64,000 nt of DNA from Sulfidibacter corallicola (GTDB taxonomy: Bacteria; Acidobacteriota; Holophagae; Acanthopleuribacterales; Acanthopleuribacteraceae): positions 7,372,256 to 7,436,255 of the forward strand of contig NZ_CP071793.1 in assembly GCF_017498545.1 (NCBI RefSeq). Reading direction: 5' to 3'. Of the stretch, positions 1 through 9,505 are shown piece by piece. The position numbers were made by a program, and so were the translations under genes. Every line of letters begins with the position of its first letter. Within the stretch, counting starts at the first letter, position 1. The notes beneath the pieces were generated by a model. It made no database searches. It was not told where the DNA came from and saw nothing but the letters and a program-made list of their open reading frames with translations.

Positions 1-2416
1 AGTCGCTGTAGATCGTGGCTCGGTGGGGAGGCACGGTGAGACTCGAGGCGGTCTGGGGGTTGTAATCGACGAGGGCCTCCGCCGCGAGGTAGGTGAAGCC
101 GGTGGCATCGGTTTCATAGTCATAAACGAAGTTGATCGATTGGTTTTGCGAGGCGTCCGAAAACAACCGTTTCCAGACCGGAAAGCCCTGGGCGTCGTAG
201 CCATGGCGAATGCGGGTCTGGTCGAAACGGGCCAGGCTGTTTTTGTCGAAGCTCCACCGCGAGGCCTCCTCGCTGACCAGTCCGAGCAGGAACCGCTGGG
301 CTTTCGGATCGGCGAGGTAGGGATCCTGACTGGTGTCGCGCGGCACGATTTCGAAGCGACCCTCGAAGGTGCGCTCCACGTGAACCACCTTCTTCACGGG
401 GTTCATCTGGGGGTCGTAGATGACACGGGATTGCAAGGTCGGCTGGTAGAGGGAAGCGACGGGTTTGACGTAACCGTCTCCGCCGAAAACATCGGATGGG
501 TATTCCTGGTAGACGACGTGGGAAAAGCCGTCTTCGCCGCGGCTCGCATATCCGTACAGGAAGGGGCCGATGGTCGCGCGCCCGGTCTCGCGGTGGCCGC
601 CGATCGTGTAGTACTGCGTGTTCTTGGTGGGGTCCAGTTCGCGGTAGGCCCATTCCTGCCAGTATTCCGAGGCTTCGCGCTGGTTGGCGGATCCGGCGAG
701 GACACGACGATAGTGGACGTTGCGTTGGCTCAACAGCTTGCCGATCAAACGCGATTGGTTCTCCAAGGTCGGTGCCTCGTCTCCCGGCATGGCGAAGTAC
801 AGTTCGTTCGTGGCGAGAAGCGCTTGGCCCACCTGGTTGTAGGAGCCGATCGTCACTTTCAGGAAATCACTGCGGGCGTCGATGGGTTCGTCCTCGGTGA
901 AGACCCGGTACATCTTGCCGTCGTGGGGTCCCTGATCGAGGAACGGGGTGTAGGTCACCACCATGTGCACGTCGGCGTAGTCGATGGTGCTCACCCTCAA
1001 TTGGTTGTTCATGCGCACCAGGGGTTCCCAGCAATGTTCACCGCGACAATCGTAGGTGGCCCGTTTGAAGCAGGACCAGGGAATGCCCTGCTGTTCGCCG
1101 TCGGCAAACTGAAGCCGAACGCCCGCATCGGTGCGACCGTCTCGGAACTGACCGGTTTCGGGCACGATGGTCGTCAGGAGGTGGACGCCGAAACGCGTTT
1201 GGGGCTGGGGAAAAGTCGCCGGCTGCCCCGTGCCGCATTCGGTCAGGTTGGTGACCTCATAGGTTTGGTAGCCGAGCGTGGTCTTGAAGGCCGAACTTCC
1301 GTAAGGGTCCTGGGCGATGTTCCAGGGGCGGTTCACTTCCTCCAGAATGTAAAATCGCTTTTGCGACAAGCCGCCATTCGTCATGGAGACCTCGTCCAGA
1401 TCGCGCGCCGCGTAGCTGAACGTCGCCATTACCCTGTCCACGCCGCCGCCTTTGTAGCGGACCTCGGACACCAACAGGTCGAGCGGGTGGCCCTGGCCAC
1501 CGAAATCGCGCCAACCCAATTCGAAGTGGTGAACGCGCTCGTGATCGTAGATGCGGTGGACCCGCCAATCTGCCAGCTCGTAGGTTTGGTGGCCGTCGTT
1601 CTGGTCCGAACAGAATTGGCGAGTGTTCGCCGGGCCGCCCTGGTACTCGAGATGTATTTTGCGGCCACGGGCGTCGACCACTTCGATCGGAAGCCACATT
1701 TCGGGTCGGACCGGGTTGAATACCGAATAGCGTGAGGCCAGATCGCTGTACCACTCGTCCATCCGCGCATCCGCCAGTTTGGCGTAGGTGATTTTGCTGC
1801 CGTCGGGGTTCAGCATGACGTAGTTGCCGTACCGGCAGCCCTCGTCGGCCGAATCGCACGGCCCCGTCGGGCACATCTCGCGCACGATGCGGCGCAGGCT
1901 CTCGTCCACGAAGTAGCGATCCTTGACGGCCAGGCCGTCCGTCCATCCTTCATTGCCGTAGTGGTCCACGAAATAGCGGTCTTTGCTGAACGGCGTAACC
2001 CGGCCGCCATCGATTTCCGCGATGGCTTCGAAGCCGTAGCTGGTCGGACCATGGTAGTAATGGGGCATGACCAATAAAAAGCCATGACCCAGGTGCCAGT
2101 CCTTGCCCAAATTGCCCTGGTGACTGAGGGCGTCGGCCCAATGGCCTTCCGCCTGGAATCGCTTCATGCGGTTGGGTGCCTTGTAGGTCGGTGTCAGGGT
2201 CAATTCACCGGCCTGAATCCCGTCCAGTTGGGCGGTGACCATGCCCGTGTAGTAGTTGATGTCGAAATAGGGAATCTCGACGCCTGCGCCGACCGAGGCG
2301 CTGTCGGTCTGAAGACTGTCGACGGCCACATCGGCGTAATCAGTACCGGCGGCCCTCAATAGTGGGCCGGAAAAGTAGGTGGCGAGAGTCGCCAAGATCA
2401 GGATCGAATGTTTCAA
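1..2416 (-). CDS. Large secreted RHS/YD-repeat-like protein, N-terminal 805 residues (runs off the left edge)
   Basis: One uninterrupted minus-strand frame runs from a TTG at 2416 to the window edge. The TTG follows GGAGG by six bases, and an in-frame stop lies upstream at 2441-2443, so this start is well supported even though it is not ATG. The protein opens with a short charged stretch and a hydrophobic signal peptide ending near LLRAAG. The body is rich in Tyr, Trp, Gly and Asp, with beta-strand segments such as GNLGKDWHLGHGF, MLNPDGSKITYA and PIEVVDARGRKIHLEYQ. That style is typical of the N-terminal part of RHS/YD-repeat and SpvB/TcC-like proteins, which form large secreted shells that often carry a C-terminal toxin. 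The C-terminus is outside the window, so RHS membership and any toxin are inference. The long plus-strand frame opposite it is a codon-bias shadow. Confidence 0.6.
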   Translation of the reverse strand, partial: MKHSILILATLATYFSGPLLRAAGTDYADVAVDSLQTDSASVGAGVEIPYFDINYYTGMVTAQLDGIQAGELTLTPTYKAPNRMKRFQAEGHWADALSHQGNLGKDWHLGHGFLLVMPHYYHGPTSYGFEAIAEIDGGRVTPFSKDRYFVDHYGNEGWTDGLAVKDRYFVDESLRRIVREMCPTGPCDSADEGCRYGNYVMLNPDGSKITYAKLADARMDEWYSDLASRYSVFNPVRPEMWLPIEVVDARGRKIHLEYQGGPANTRQFCSDQNDGHQTYELADWRVHRIYDHERVHHFELGWRDFGGQGHPLDLLVSEVRYKGGGVDRVMATFSYAARDLDEVSMTNGGLSQKRFYILEEVNRPWNIAQDPYGSSAFKTTLGYQTYEVTNLTECGTGQPATFPQPQTRFGVHLLTTIVPETGQFRDGRTDAGVRLQFADGEQQGIPWSCFKRATYDCRGEHCWEPLVRMNNQLRVSTIDYADVHMVVTYTPFLDQGPHDGKMYRVFTEDEPIDARSDFLKVTIGSYNQVGQALLATNELYFAMPGDEAPTLENQSRLIGKLLSQRNVHYRRVLAGSANQREASEYWQEWAYRELDPTKNTQYYTIGGHRETGRATIGPFLYGYASRGEDGFSHVVYQEYPSDVFGGDGYVKPVASLYQPTLQSRVIYDPQMNPVKKVVHVERTFEGRFEIVPRDTSQDPYLADPKAQRFLLGLVSEEASRWSFDKNSLARFDQTRIRHGYDAQGFPVWKRLFSDASQNQSINFVYDYETDATGFTYLAAEALVDYNPQTASSLTVPPHRATIYSD

Positions 2417-2595
2417 AGAATTCCTCCAGTAAAGTTGCCTTCACCGCGACAATCGTATGGAGGAGCGGAAAACCGCCATGCAGCGCTCGATTTTTTCGGA
2501 ACGGTTTTCTGAATCGTTTAAACTTGTTTAATTCTAAGTGGGTACGCTGGAATCTGATCGACGAGAAAAATCATGGGGATGGTGGGTGGATCAAC

Positions 2596-5130
2596 TCAGC
2601 GCCGATCCCGCGCACGTTGCGAGGCAGTTCGTTGATCCGGCACCAGTTGGAAGCGGGCGACCTCGTCGGGTCCCAACAATGCCTGCGCCGCTTGCCTGGC
2701 CGACGCGGCTTCGTCGGCGCGGCCGAACAGGGACAGCGCTTCCGCACGGCGCAGGTGAAACAGGCCGCGCAACAGCGGTTCCTGGTAGGGCGCCGCGTCG
2801 AGGAACCGGTCCATCTCGGCGGCGACCCGTTCGAACGCGGCCTCGCGTCCGTCCTTGGCCAAGAGCAGCATGAGAAACGGGACGTGCCAGGCTGCCGCGG
2901 CGCTGCCGCTCTGGGAGCGGACGATGTTCAACCGGTTCTGGTAGTCCTGGGAGGAGATCTCGCGAAAACGGCCCTCGGCGATCCGCATCCAGTGTCGGTA
3001 TAGACCGAACCAGGCGTCTCGAAAGTCGTTTCTCGCCTGCGACTCCATTTGTGAGAGCCAGTGTGCGGCCAGGGGGTAGTCCATTTTTCCGTAGGCCAAT
3101 CCGAACCGCGCGTTGAAGTACATGGAATAGAGTTCCGAGTTGATCGGCCATTGGTCGAGAACGTCCCCCGCACGGTTCAACAGCGCATCGGCCTGCTCGT
3201 AGTCTCGCGCGATGACCCGGATTCCCGCCTGTTGCATCAAGAGGTGCGCCTCGGCGGCATGGGGGATGACCACCTTCGCTTGGTGGTGGGCGATGGCCTC
3301 CACGACATGTTGGTCGGCCAGGTCCAGACAGCCAAGGGACAGGTAGAGTCGAGAGAGCGTCAGGTGGCAGTGAAGCAGGAGCTGGGTGTCGTCCAGCCGT
3401 TCGCCAAGGGCCAGGAGCTCGTGCAGCATCCTGCGGGCCGATGTGTCGTTGTCGGTGAGCATGTAAAAACTGGCCAAGTGGAGATCGGCGAGGGGGAAAG
3501 GTTGGCGGGGCTCCGTCATGCGCTCCATTTCGGCGACGGCTTCGAAGAATCGGTTTTGGTTGTGGAACGCGAGCGCACGGAAATACCGGATGTGGTCCAT
3601 CGCGTATGGCGGTCGTGAAGTCAGTCGCGGCAACGCGTCCGCCAATTCGTCCAAGGCCTGTTTCATGGCCTCGATGTTCCCGGCGGCGTACAGGACCTCG
3701 ATGCGCCTGAGGTACATCTCGAAGGAAGGATCTTCCGAGATCACCATGTCTGTCGCGGCCAGGGCCGAGTCGTGATTGCCGACGGCCAGGTTGACATCGA
3801 TCAGCGTGCGCAACAGATCCAGGCGGCCTTCCTCGGGCAGTTCGGCATCGAGGTCCAACCGGCGATGGGCGTCCTCGATGAACGAAGCCACGGTCAGCTC
3901 GCCGATTTGTCGATGAGGACCGGCATCGGTGAACAGGGAGACCATGAATCGCTGGTGTGCCTCTGCTTTCTTTTGAGCCGCCAGCGCGGCGTCCCGTTCG
4001 CGTGCGATCGCCCGTGCCTCGTGCCGTTGGGCGACGTAGACGTAGCTCGGGAAGAAGAGCAGGAAACCGGAGGCCAGTGCCACGATGGTGGTCCGCGCCT
4101 TGTGGACCAGGGCGCTGCGGATCAGGCGGGTCCAGCGGGATTCGCGCATCCCCACCGGTGGCTGGCTCTCGTTCAGTCGGGCTACGTCGCGCAGCAGGGC
4201 CTCCACCGTCGGATAGCGCCGATCGGGATCGGGTTCGGTGGCCCTGGCCAGAATGGTCTGGAGGAATTGGCGCTTCTGGCGCTCCAGAAACGAGTGCGCC
4301 CTCGACGGGCCTCCGCGCTTGCGTCGATCCAGCATGCGTTCCATGACCTTGCCAAGCGCGTACACGTCCAGTCGCACGTCCACCAGGCCGCCGTTCTCGA
4401 TCGCCTCGGGCGCCAGAAAACCCTGGGTCCCGAAAAGGACGCGGGAGACCTGGTCGCGCTGGAGGAATTTGCCCAGACCGAAATCGATGACCTTGATCCG
4501 GGTACCGTCCTCGTCCTTGACCAGAATGTTGCCGGGCTTCAAATCACAGTGCACGACGCCCTTTCCGTGGGCGAAGGCGATGGTGCGCAGGACTTCCGCG
4601 AACAGGTCGACGACCTGGTCGAAGTTCAGGTCCTGGTTGCGGACGAAGGTGTCGATGTGGGTGCCCTCGACGTATTCCATCGCCACGTAGGGCCGACCGT
4701 CCTCGGTCGTCCCGGTGTCGTAGTAATGGCAAATGCCCTCGTGGGTGAACGATGCCAGAATTTGACGCTCTCGCTCGAAATCGGATAGGGCGGGGGCGAA
4801 GGTGGCGCGAGGCAGCTTGAGGGCCACCCGGCGGTGCACGGGCCCCTGTTTGTGGGCCAGGTACACGTCGGACAGCCCGCCGGACCCGATTTTTCGCTCG
4901 ATGTCGTAGCCGGGTACCGCGATGGGGCGATCGACCCAACGGAAACCGGTGACCAATTCGATCTCGCGGTTCGATGCCAAGGCCTGGCCGAGGCGATCGG
5001 CCGCGTCACCTTCGAGGCCCAGCCATTCGCCGGCGACGCGGGCATCCAGCGGCTCGCCGTCGGCGACCGCTTCGAAATAGGCATCCAGTTCGCGCAACCG
5101 CGCTTCGTCGCGTTCCTTGTGAGGACTCAC
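2596..5130 (-). CDS. Membrane Ser/Thr protein kinase with C-terminal TPR-like region
   Basis: This 844-aa Hanks-type kinase has its catalytic domain at about residues 75-345: glycine loop GSGGLS (82-87), catalytic Lys in VALKLP (about 105), HCDLKPGN (194-201) and DFG (216-218). A single hydrophobic segment (about 370-390, ALASGFLLFFPSYVYVA) separates it from a helical, TPR-like C-terminal half of about 430 residues. The kinase therefore probably faces the cytoplasm, with the helical region across the membrane. The GTG at 5130 is chosen because AAAGGA precedes it by seven bases and homology begins just after. It lies 96 bp downstream of an ECF sigma gene on the same strand. Sigma plus TPR-kinase pairs are common in Acidobacteriota and Planctomycetes and suggest a phosphorylation-linked signalling unit. 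HRD is replaced by HCD. The substrate is unknown. Confidence 0.93.
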   Translation of the reverse strand: MSPHKERDEARLRELDAYFEAVADGEPLDARVAGEWLGLEGDAADRLGQALASNREIELVTGFRWVDRPIAVPGYDIERKIGSGGLSDVYLAHKQGPVHRRVALKLPRATFAPALSDFERERQILASFTHEGICHYYDTGTTEDGRPYVAMEYVEGTHIDTFVRNQDLNFDQVVDLFAEVLRTIAFAHGKGVVHCDLKPGNILVKDEDGTRIKVIDFGLGKFLQRDQVSRVLFGTQGFLAPEAIENGGLVDVRLDVYALGKVMERMLDRRKRGGPSRAHSFLERQKRQFLQTILARATEPDPDRRYPTVEALLRDVARLNESQPPVGMRESRWTRLIRSALVHKARTTIVALASGFLLFFPSYVYVAQRHEARAIARERDAALAAQKKAEAHQRFMVSLFTDAGPHRQIGELTVASFIEDAHRRLDLDAELPEEGRLDLLRTLIDVNLAVGNHDSALAATDMVISEDPSFEMYLRRIEVLYAAGNIEAMKQALDELADALPRLTSRPPYAMDHIRYFRALAFHNQNRFFEAVAEMERMTEPRQPFPLADLHLASFYMLTDNDTSARRMLHELLALGERLDDTQLLLHCHLTLSRLYLSLGCLDLADQHVVEAIAHHQAKVVIPHAAEAHLLMQQAGIRVIARDYEQADALLNRAGDVLDQWPINSELYSMYFNARFGLAYGKMDYPLAAHWLSQMESQARNDFRDAWFGLYRHWMRIAEGRFREISSQDYQNRLNIVRSQSGSAAAAWHVPFLMLLLAKDGREAAFERVAAEMDRFLDAAPYQEPLLRGLFHLRRAEALSLFGRADEAASARQAAQALLGPDEVARFQLVPDQRTASQRARDRR

Positions 5131-5226
5131 CGGATTTCCTTTCCCCTGGCTGAGAGTTGGGGGGCGGGGATGCGTGCCGGCGTGGCTCGGTCCCAACGCT
5201 TCGCCCGCGCCTGGGTCATGAGGCGT

Positions 5227-5805
5227 TCAAGCCTCGGTTCCGTAGAGCAGGGACGTGATCCAAAGCTTGGCCGCGCCCCATTTGCGCTCTACCGTTCGGT
5301 GGGACATGTCCAGGTATTCGGCGATCTCGACGGTTTTGAGACCGAGGTAGAGGCGGCAACAGGCCACTTCGTATTTTTGGGAGTCGATCGTTCTCAGTTT
5401 CTCCAAGGTGGCGTCGATATCCAGCAAGTCATGGTCTTCGAAAGGATTGGCGAGTTCCACTTGAATCCCGTCGAGCGCTACGTAGCGGCCCCGGTGCTTG
5501 CGGATTTCGTCCACGATGAAGTTGCGCATGACCCTTGCCGCAAACGCGAAAAACCGTGCGCGGTTTTCGAAATGGGAGCCCGATCCGGCGAGGAAGCGCA
5601 AAAAGAACTCGTTCACCACGGCGCGAGTTTCCAACGGTTGCCCCGGGTTCTTCTGGCGCAGGCCGCGCGCGATCGTAAACAGGGCGTGCAGGATTTCGGG
5701 GGCCATGCGTTCCAGCTCGTCGCGATCGCCTCTGGCGACTCGGTTGATCCATTCGGTGATGAGTGCGGTTTCGGCCGGGCTGGGATGCTGGGTGTCCTCT
5801 TCCAT
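5227..5805 (-). CDS. ECF-type RNA polymerase sigma factor
   Basis: A 192-aa sigma-70 family protein of the acidobacterial/planctomycetal ECF type. Region 2 is visible in the ENRARFFAFAARVMRNFIVD segment (promoter melting), and region 4 carries a helix-turn-helix near the C-terminus (LKTVEIAEYLDMSHRTVERKW). The ATG at 5805 has GGGGGA five bases upstream; an ATG ten codons earlier overlaps that site and is less likely. There is no anti-sigma gene beside it. The next gene downstream on the same strand is the TPR Ser/Thr kinase, which may regulate it by phosphorylation, as proposed for similar pairs (inference). Repeat array 1 begins about 170 bp upstream, so the promoter must lie within or just beside the 5806-5975 stretch. 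Confidence 0.93.
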   Translation of the reverse strand: MEEDTQHPSPAETALITEWINRVARGDRDELERMAPEILHALFTIARGLRQKNPGQPLETRAVVNEFFLRFLAGSGSHFENRARFFAFAARVMRNFIVDEIRKHRGRYVALDGIQVELANPFEDHDLLDIDATLEKLRTIDSQKYEVACCRLYLGLKTVEIAEYLDMSHRTVERKWGAAKLWITSLLYGTEA

Positions 5806-6334
5806 GGCGGTCCCCCATCGTTTCGATAACGCCATTAAACCACGTTCGCGGCGTATATATCGTAAGGCGGAAACGAGGGGTCCTCATTTGAAACGAATCT
5901 GCCCGGAGTTCCCGAATAACCAGAGATCCGTCGCGCACCTCAGGCTGGGCAGGGCCGGTCATGTCGCTGGCCGAACTCGTCGAAGCGATCCATGCTCAGA
6001 GTTCCCGCATTCTTTGAGAGTCGGCGCGGCAGTAGGTTGGCCGGCCCGGCCGACACGTCGAAGCAACCCAAGCAGCGGAAATTAGTTACGCCAAAGAGCG
6101 AAGCGAGGAGTTTCGCTCGATGCCCACCACCGAAGTCGCAAAGTCCATAGGTCCCGGATTGCGAGAGAGACGTGGTGCATGTAGGTGAGCCGGGCCGGGC
6201 AGGCAGCCTGCTCCACCAATCGAAGCCACCCAAGCAACGACAATTGATTACGCCAAAAAGCGAAGCGAGAGATTACCCACGAGACCCACCACCGAAGTCG
6301 AAAGGTCCATAGGTCCCGCATTGCCAGAGACGTC

Positions 6335-6490
6335 GTCGGCGTGGTGGGGCAGCGGCGGTTAGCCCCTTCGATGTACCCAGGCTTCGCAAGATCGAGTGAT
6401 CTTAGGGCGAAGCAGATTAGTCGGGCCTCTAGATCTCTCGATGATCGATATCGGTTTGGATTAGGTCGCTTCGATTGGTGGAGCAGGGCT
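6335..6490. repeat. Central module of array 1 (shared with 17470-17627)
   Basis: This is a roughly 155-bp segment unlike the 149-bp unit. It contains GGGCAGCGGCGGTTAGCC, a CCAGG.TTCGCAA.ATCGAG box, CTAGATCTCTCGATGAT and a terminal CACTTCGATTGG-type box (here CGCTTCGATTGG). A close copy sits in the middle of array 2, again with direct units on its left and inverted units on its right. Confidence 0.75.
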
Positions 6491-6551
6491 GGAAAGGCAA
6501 GCTGTGTCAAGCGACATTTAGAATTGACCCCTTGGCGACATCAGGAATTGG

Positions 6552-7020
6552 CCCCTCTCGCGATGCGGGGACGTTGGACATTGCGACCTTGCTGGTGTTC
6601 GATATGGGAGAAAATCGGCTCCGCTCTTGGGTGTCAATCACCGCCGTTGCTCGGGTCGCGTCGACGTGTCGGCCCAGCGGGCCAACCTACAGGCGTTACG
6701 CCCCTCTCGCGATGCGGGAACGTTGGACTTTGCGACCCTGCTGGTGTTCGATATGGGAGAAAATCGGCTCCGCTCTTTGGTGTCAATCACCGCCGTTGCT
6801 CGGGTCGCGTCGACGTGTCGGCCCAGCGGGCCAACCTACAGACGTTACGCCCCTCTCGCGATGCGGGGACGTTGGACATTGCGACCTTGCTGGTGTTCGA
6901 TATGGGAGAAAATCGGCTCCGCTCTTTGGTGTCAATCACCGCCGTTGCTCGGGTCGCGTCGACGTGTCGGCCCGGCGGGCCAACCTACAGGCGTTACGCC
7001 CCTCTCACGATGCGGGGACT
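6552..7020 (-). repeat. Three 149-bp tandem units plus a partial fourth
   Basis: The box CCCCTCTCGCGATGCGG starts at 6552, 6701 and 6850, and in slightly altered form at 6999, exactly 149 bp apart. The box GATATGGGAGAAAATCGG starts at 6601, 6750 and 6899 with the same period. Copies are almost identical, so expansion was recent or homogenisation is ongoing. They are oriented opposite to the units left of the central module. Confidence 0.9.
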
Positions 7021-7211
7021 TTGAGATTGGTTTCTTCGAAGCGTCGGCTCGGGTCCGGGACGGGCTCGGCACCTGCCGGGGCGACGCCTCCCTCGCAAAT
7101 GCGGGAGCTCCCGAGCGATTCGCGTCGATTCGGTTCCGACCCGAAGCCCAGTGGTCGGTGTGCCGGTGGCCTGAGCATCCGCTCCGAGGGCGCTGAGCCC
7201 CCGCGCTGCCG

Positions 7212-8012
7212 TCATTCTCGGGTTTCGTCGCGCTTCGGGGTTCCGATCAGGTAGGTCATGCCCAGGGGAGACTTGGGGATGGCCTGGATCCCGATCTCCC
7301 AGTCGTAGCTTTCGTGGCCCGGAACCGTTTCGACCAACGCCCACAGCTCGTCCGGGTTGTAGACGCGCAGGATCGACACCACGCCGTCGAATAGGATCGC
7401 CAGGGGAATCAAGGGGATCACATAGGTGAAAAACAGGCGCCGCCAACGAAACGGTTTCACGAACGGCATGGCCAGGAGCAGCATCGGCATGAAACAGACG
7501 ATGAAGAGGATACCGAGGAACCGGTTCGGATCGCCGTCCACGATGGCGATGCCCTGCTGGTGGTGCACGCTGTCGCGCAGCACCGCCGCGGCCGCGTCGG
7601 GTCGGAAGTGGTGGAAGCCGTTGAACATGGTGCGAAAGCCTTGCCGGCTGCGGTCCACTTTGGCGGCATCGACGGGATGATCGATGTACGCGATGCGCCC
7701 CGACGATTCTTTCTCCATGTAGGCGAAGGCCTTGCGGTTGGGATACAGGTCGGACAACCAAACCCGCACATCCGCCAGCCCCTGTTTGTCGAACTCCCGA
7801 ATCAGACTCAGCCAGCCGCCGCCGGCCCCCGATCCCAGATCCAGAATGCGTGTCGCGCCGCAGCGCTCGAGGGCCGCGGCCATGCGCGGCACGATGGGCG
7901 CGAACCCGTTGCTGGCGTTGGCGATGAATTGCAGGGTGTCGGTGATGCCGTCGCGCACCAGTTGCGGGCACCACGAAAGGTCGGCGATTTCGAAGAAGTG
8001 AATGCGTTGCAA
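7212..8012 (-). CDS. SAM-dependent methyltransferase-like protein with C-terminal membrane segments
   Basis: A 266-aa protein. The N-terminal half holds a Rossmann-type motif I, ILDLGSGAGGGW, followed by a plausible acidic motif (WLSDLYPN), as in class I SAM-dependent methyltransferases. The C-terminal half has two hydrophobic helices (around LFIVCFMPMLLLAMPFV and LFFTYVIPLIPLAILF), so the enzyme is probably membrane-anchored. Such N-terminal methyltransferase plus membrane-tail proteins are known but uncharacterised, and the substrate cannot be inferred. The TTG at 8012 is preferred because GGAGG lies five bases before it; a TTG four codons upstream would overlap that site. It diverges from the regulator gene at 8204, so the two may share control of the 190-bp gap. 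Confidence 0.8.
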   Translation of the reverse strand: MQRIHFFEIADLSWCPQLVRDGITDTLQFIANASNGFAPIVPRMAAALERCGATRILDLGSGAGGGWLSLIREFDKQGLADVRVWLSDLYPNRKAFAYMEKESSGRIAYIDHPVDAAKVDRSRQGFRTMFNGFHHFRPDAAAAVLRDSVHHQQGIAIVDGDPNRFLGILFIVCFMPMLLLAMPFVKPFRWRRLFFTYVIPLIPLAILFDGVVSILRVYNPDELWALVETVPGHESYDWEIGIQAIPKSPLGMTYLIGTPKRDETRE

Positions 8013-8203
8013 TGCTACCTCCAAGGGGAATCCGAGGTCGGATCCAGGAATCGATTCATCTTACGGCGGGATTGGCCAGCATCTCGGGAAATTGCCGCTA
8101 AAATGGTTCTAAACGGTCAACCTTTTGGTTTTATACCGGGTTGAGCGATAATCTAATCCGGCGCATCGCGCCTGGGAATCATCGATCTGTTGTAGAGGGA
8201 ACC

Positions 8204-9505
8204 TTGCCTGAACTTCGATTTGGCCTGTTTGGCTTCGATACCGAAAGCGGCCGCTTGGAACGGAATGGGCGCGAGGTTCCGCTGCAGGAAAAACCGGCGG
8301 CCTTGCTGAATCTCCTGCTCTCGCGACCGGGCACCCTGATCACGCGCGACGAAATCGCCGCGGCGCTGTGGCCGGAAACGCACGTTTCCTACAACGACAA
8401 TTTGAATACCGCGATTAACAAGCTGCGCCAGGCATTGGGCGATACCGCCGCCAACCCCCGGTTCGTTCAGACCGTGCCACGCAAGGGCTACCGCTTCACC
8501 GCGCCGGTTCAGGACCCGCGGGTCCGGCCTGATCGGGACCATCGCACCGCGCATCCCGGCGCGGTTCAGGCCTACCAACAGGGTCGCTTTCATTTGAATC
8601 GCCTGACCGACCGAAGCCGCGGCTTGGCACGCCAGTACTTCCAGCAGGCCGTGGACCTGGACCCCGAATGCCACCTGGGTCATGCGGGACTGGTCGAGGC
8701 CTTGGTCTGGGATGCCGGCTTGACGGGCGATGGGCGTGCCGTCGCCGAAGCGGTCGACCTGGCCCTGGAACGCGCGCGGGCATGTGCACCGGATGCGGTG
8801 GAAACCGTGGTCGCCGAGGCGATCGCCCGTTTTCTGGTTCATTGGGACTACCCGGCCGCCGAGCGAACCTTCGCGCGGGCACGGGAAATGGGGGCGAACG
8901 AGCTTTCCGCGGTCGGATGGCACGCGGCCTTCATGCTGGCCTGCTGCCGGTTCGAGGAGGCACTGGCCATCATCGAGGAGGCACTGGCCCTGGATCCGCT
9001 CTCGCCCACGACCAACCTCCAGAAAGGTCTCGCCCTGTACTTCGCCGGCGCCCGCGACGAAGCCGATCGCCAACTTCGCCGACTGTTGGAACACATCGAC
9101 CCCAGTGATGCCTCGGCCCAATGGATCATGTTTCACCACTGCGATGTGGGTGGTGACGAGGCCCGCGCGCTGGACCACCTGCAAAAAGCCCTGGTCGGTT
9201 GGGGTCTACCGTTCGAGACGGTCAACATTCTGGCCGATGCGCACCAGGCGGGCGGCATGACCGCGGTTCGGCGACACTTGGTGGAGGTGCTCGCCCAATC
9301 CACCGGCATGGCCTTCCAAACCGCGATCCTCCACGGACAATTGGGCGAATTGGATCGCGCCTACGCCATTCTTGATCGGGCCGTCGCCCGGCGCGATTGG
9401 AACCTCTGCTACCTCGCCGCCGATCCGCGGGCCACGGCCCTGCGCTCGGATCGCCGTTACGCGGGAATCCTTCAACGGCTTCACACCGGTTACCGTCGAT
9501 CCTGA
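8204..9505 (+). CDS. Winged-helix (OmpR/PhoB-type, CadC-like) regulator with TPR-like C-terminus
   Basis: The N-terminal ~100 residues form a trans_reg_C winged helix: LLNLLLSRPGTLITRDEI, ALWPE, NLNTAINKLRQALGD and the characteristic FVQTVPRKGYRF end. There is no receiver domain. The remaining ~320 residues are helical TPR-like repeats (AYQQGRFHLNRLT, QYFQQAVDLDPECHLGHAGL), as in acidobacterial CadC-type regulators, but no transmembrane helix is evident, so it is probably cytoplasmic. The TTG at 8204 is chosen because AGAGGGA lies just upstream and the conserved domain starts within a few residues; a TTG at 8141 in the same frame has no ribosome site. It is divergent from the methyltransferase-like gene, which may be its target (inference). 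Confidence 0.88.
   Translation: MPELRFGLFGFDTESGRLERNGREVPLQEKPAALLNLLLSRPGTLITRDEIAAALWPETHVSYNDNLNTAINKLRQALGDTAANPRFVQTVPRKGYRFTAPVQDPRVRPDRDHRTAHPGAVQAYQQGRFHLNRLTDRSRGLARQYFQQAVDLDPECHLGHAGLVEALVWDAGLTGDGRAVAEAVDLALERARACAPDAVETVVAEAIARFLVHWDYPAAERTFARAREMGANELSAVGWHAAFMLACCRFEEALAIIEEALALDPLSPTTNLQKGLALYFAGARDEADRQLRRLLEHIDPSDASAQWIMFHHCDVGGDEARALDHLQKALVGWGLPFETVNILADAHQAGGMTAVRRHLVEVLAQSTGMAFQTAILHGQLGELDRAYAILDRAVARRDWNLCYLAADPRATALRSDRRYAGILQRLHTGYRRS

Larger units (their letters stand above)
5975..7025. repeat. Repeat array 1: direct units, central module, inverted 149-bp units
   Basis: This block is non-coding and built from diverged copies of a roughly 149-bp unit. Two plus-oriented units (about 6030 and 6180) carry a short GC-rich hairpin after GTAGG, then TCGAAGC, AACCCAAGCA, an ATTACGCCAAAGAGCGAAGC box, CGAAGTCG and GTCCC..CGCATTGC. 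A different module follows at 6335-6490, and then inverted units in near-perfect 149-bp tandem (6552-7020). The hairpins here are GGCCGGCCCGGCC, GGCCCAGCGGGCC and GGCCCGGCGGGCC. Every unit can be read as a fake open frame, but the reading frame shifts between units because 149 is not a multiple of three, which argues against coding. The same unit recurs near 16.7-17.9, 46.9-48.2 and 55.7-56.1 kb. Confidence 0.85.

Noticed and set aside
23..1735. 570-aa plus-strand frame
   Set aside because: It is antisense to the RHS-like gene, whose TTG start has a GGAGG site and signal peptide. The frame's repeated VVADR/VVDG-like composition is typical of a GC-rich shadow.
5975..7025. CRISPR array
   Set aside because: Units are ~149 bp with diverged hairpins, no short identical repeats with unique spacers and no cas gene.
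6341..7254. Plausible-looking proteins rich in VGWAASPTRRS or RRVGPAGQPT motifs across the repeat arrays
   Set aside because: They are translations of the 149-bp repeats. The frame changes between units and there is no ribosome site.
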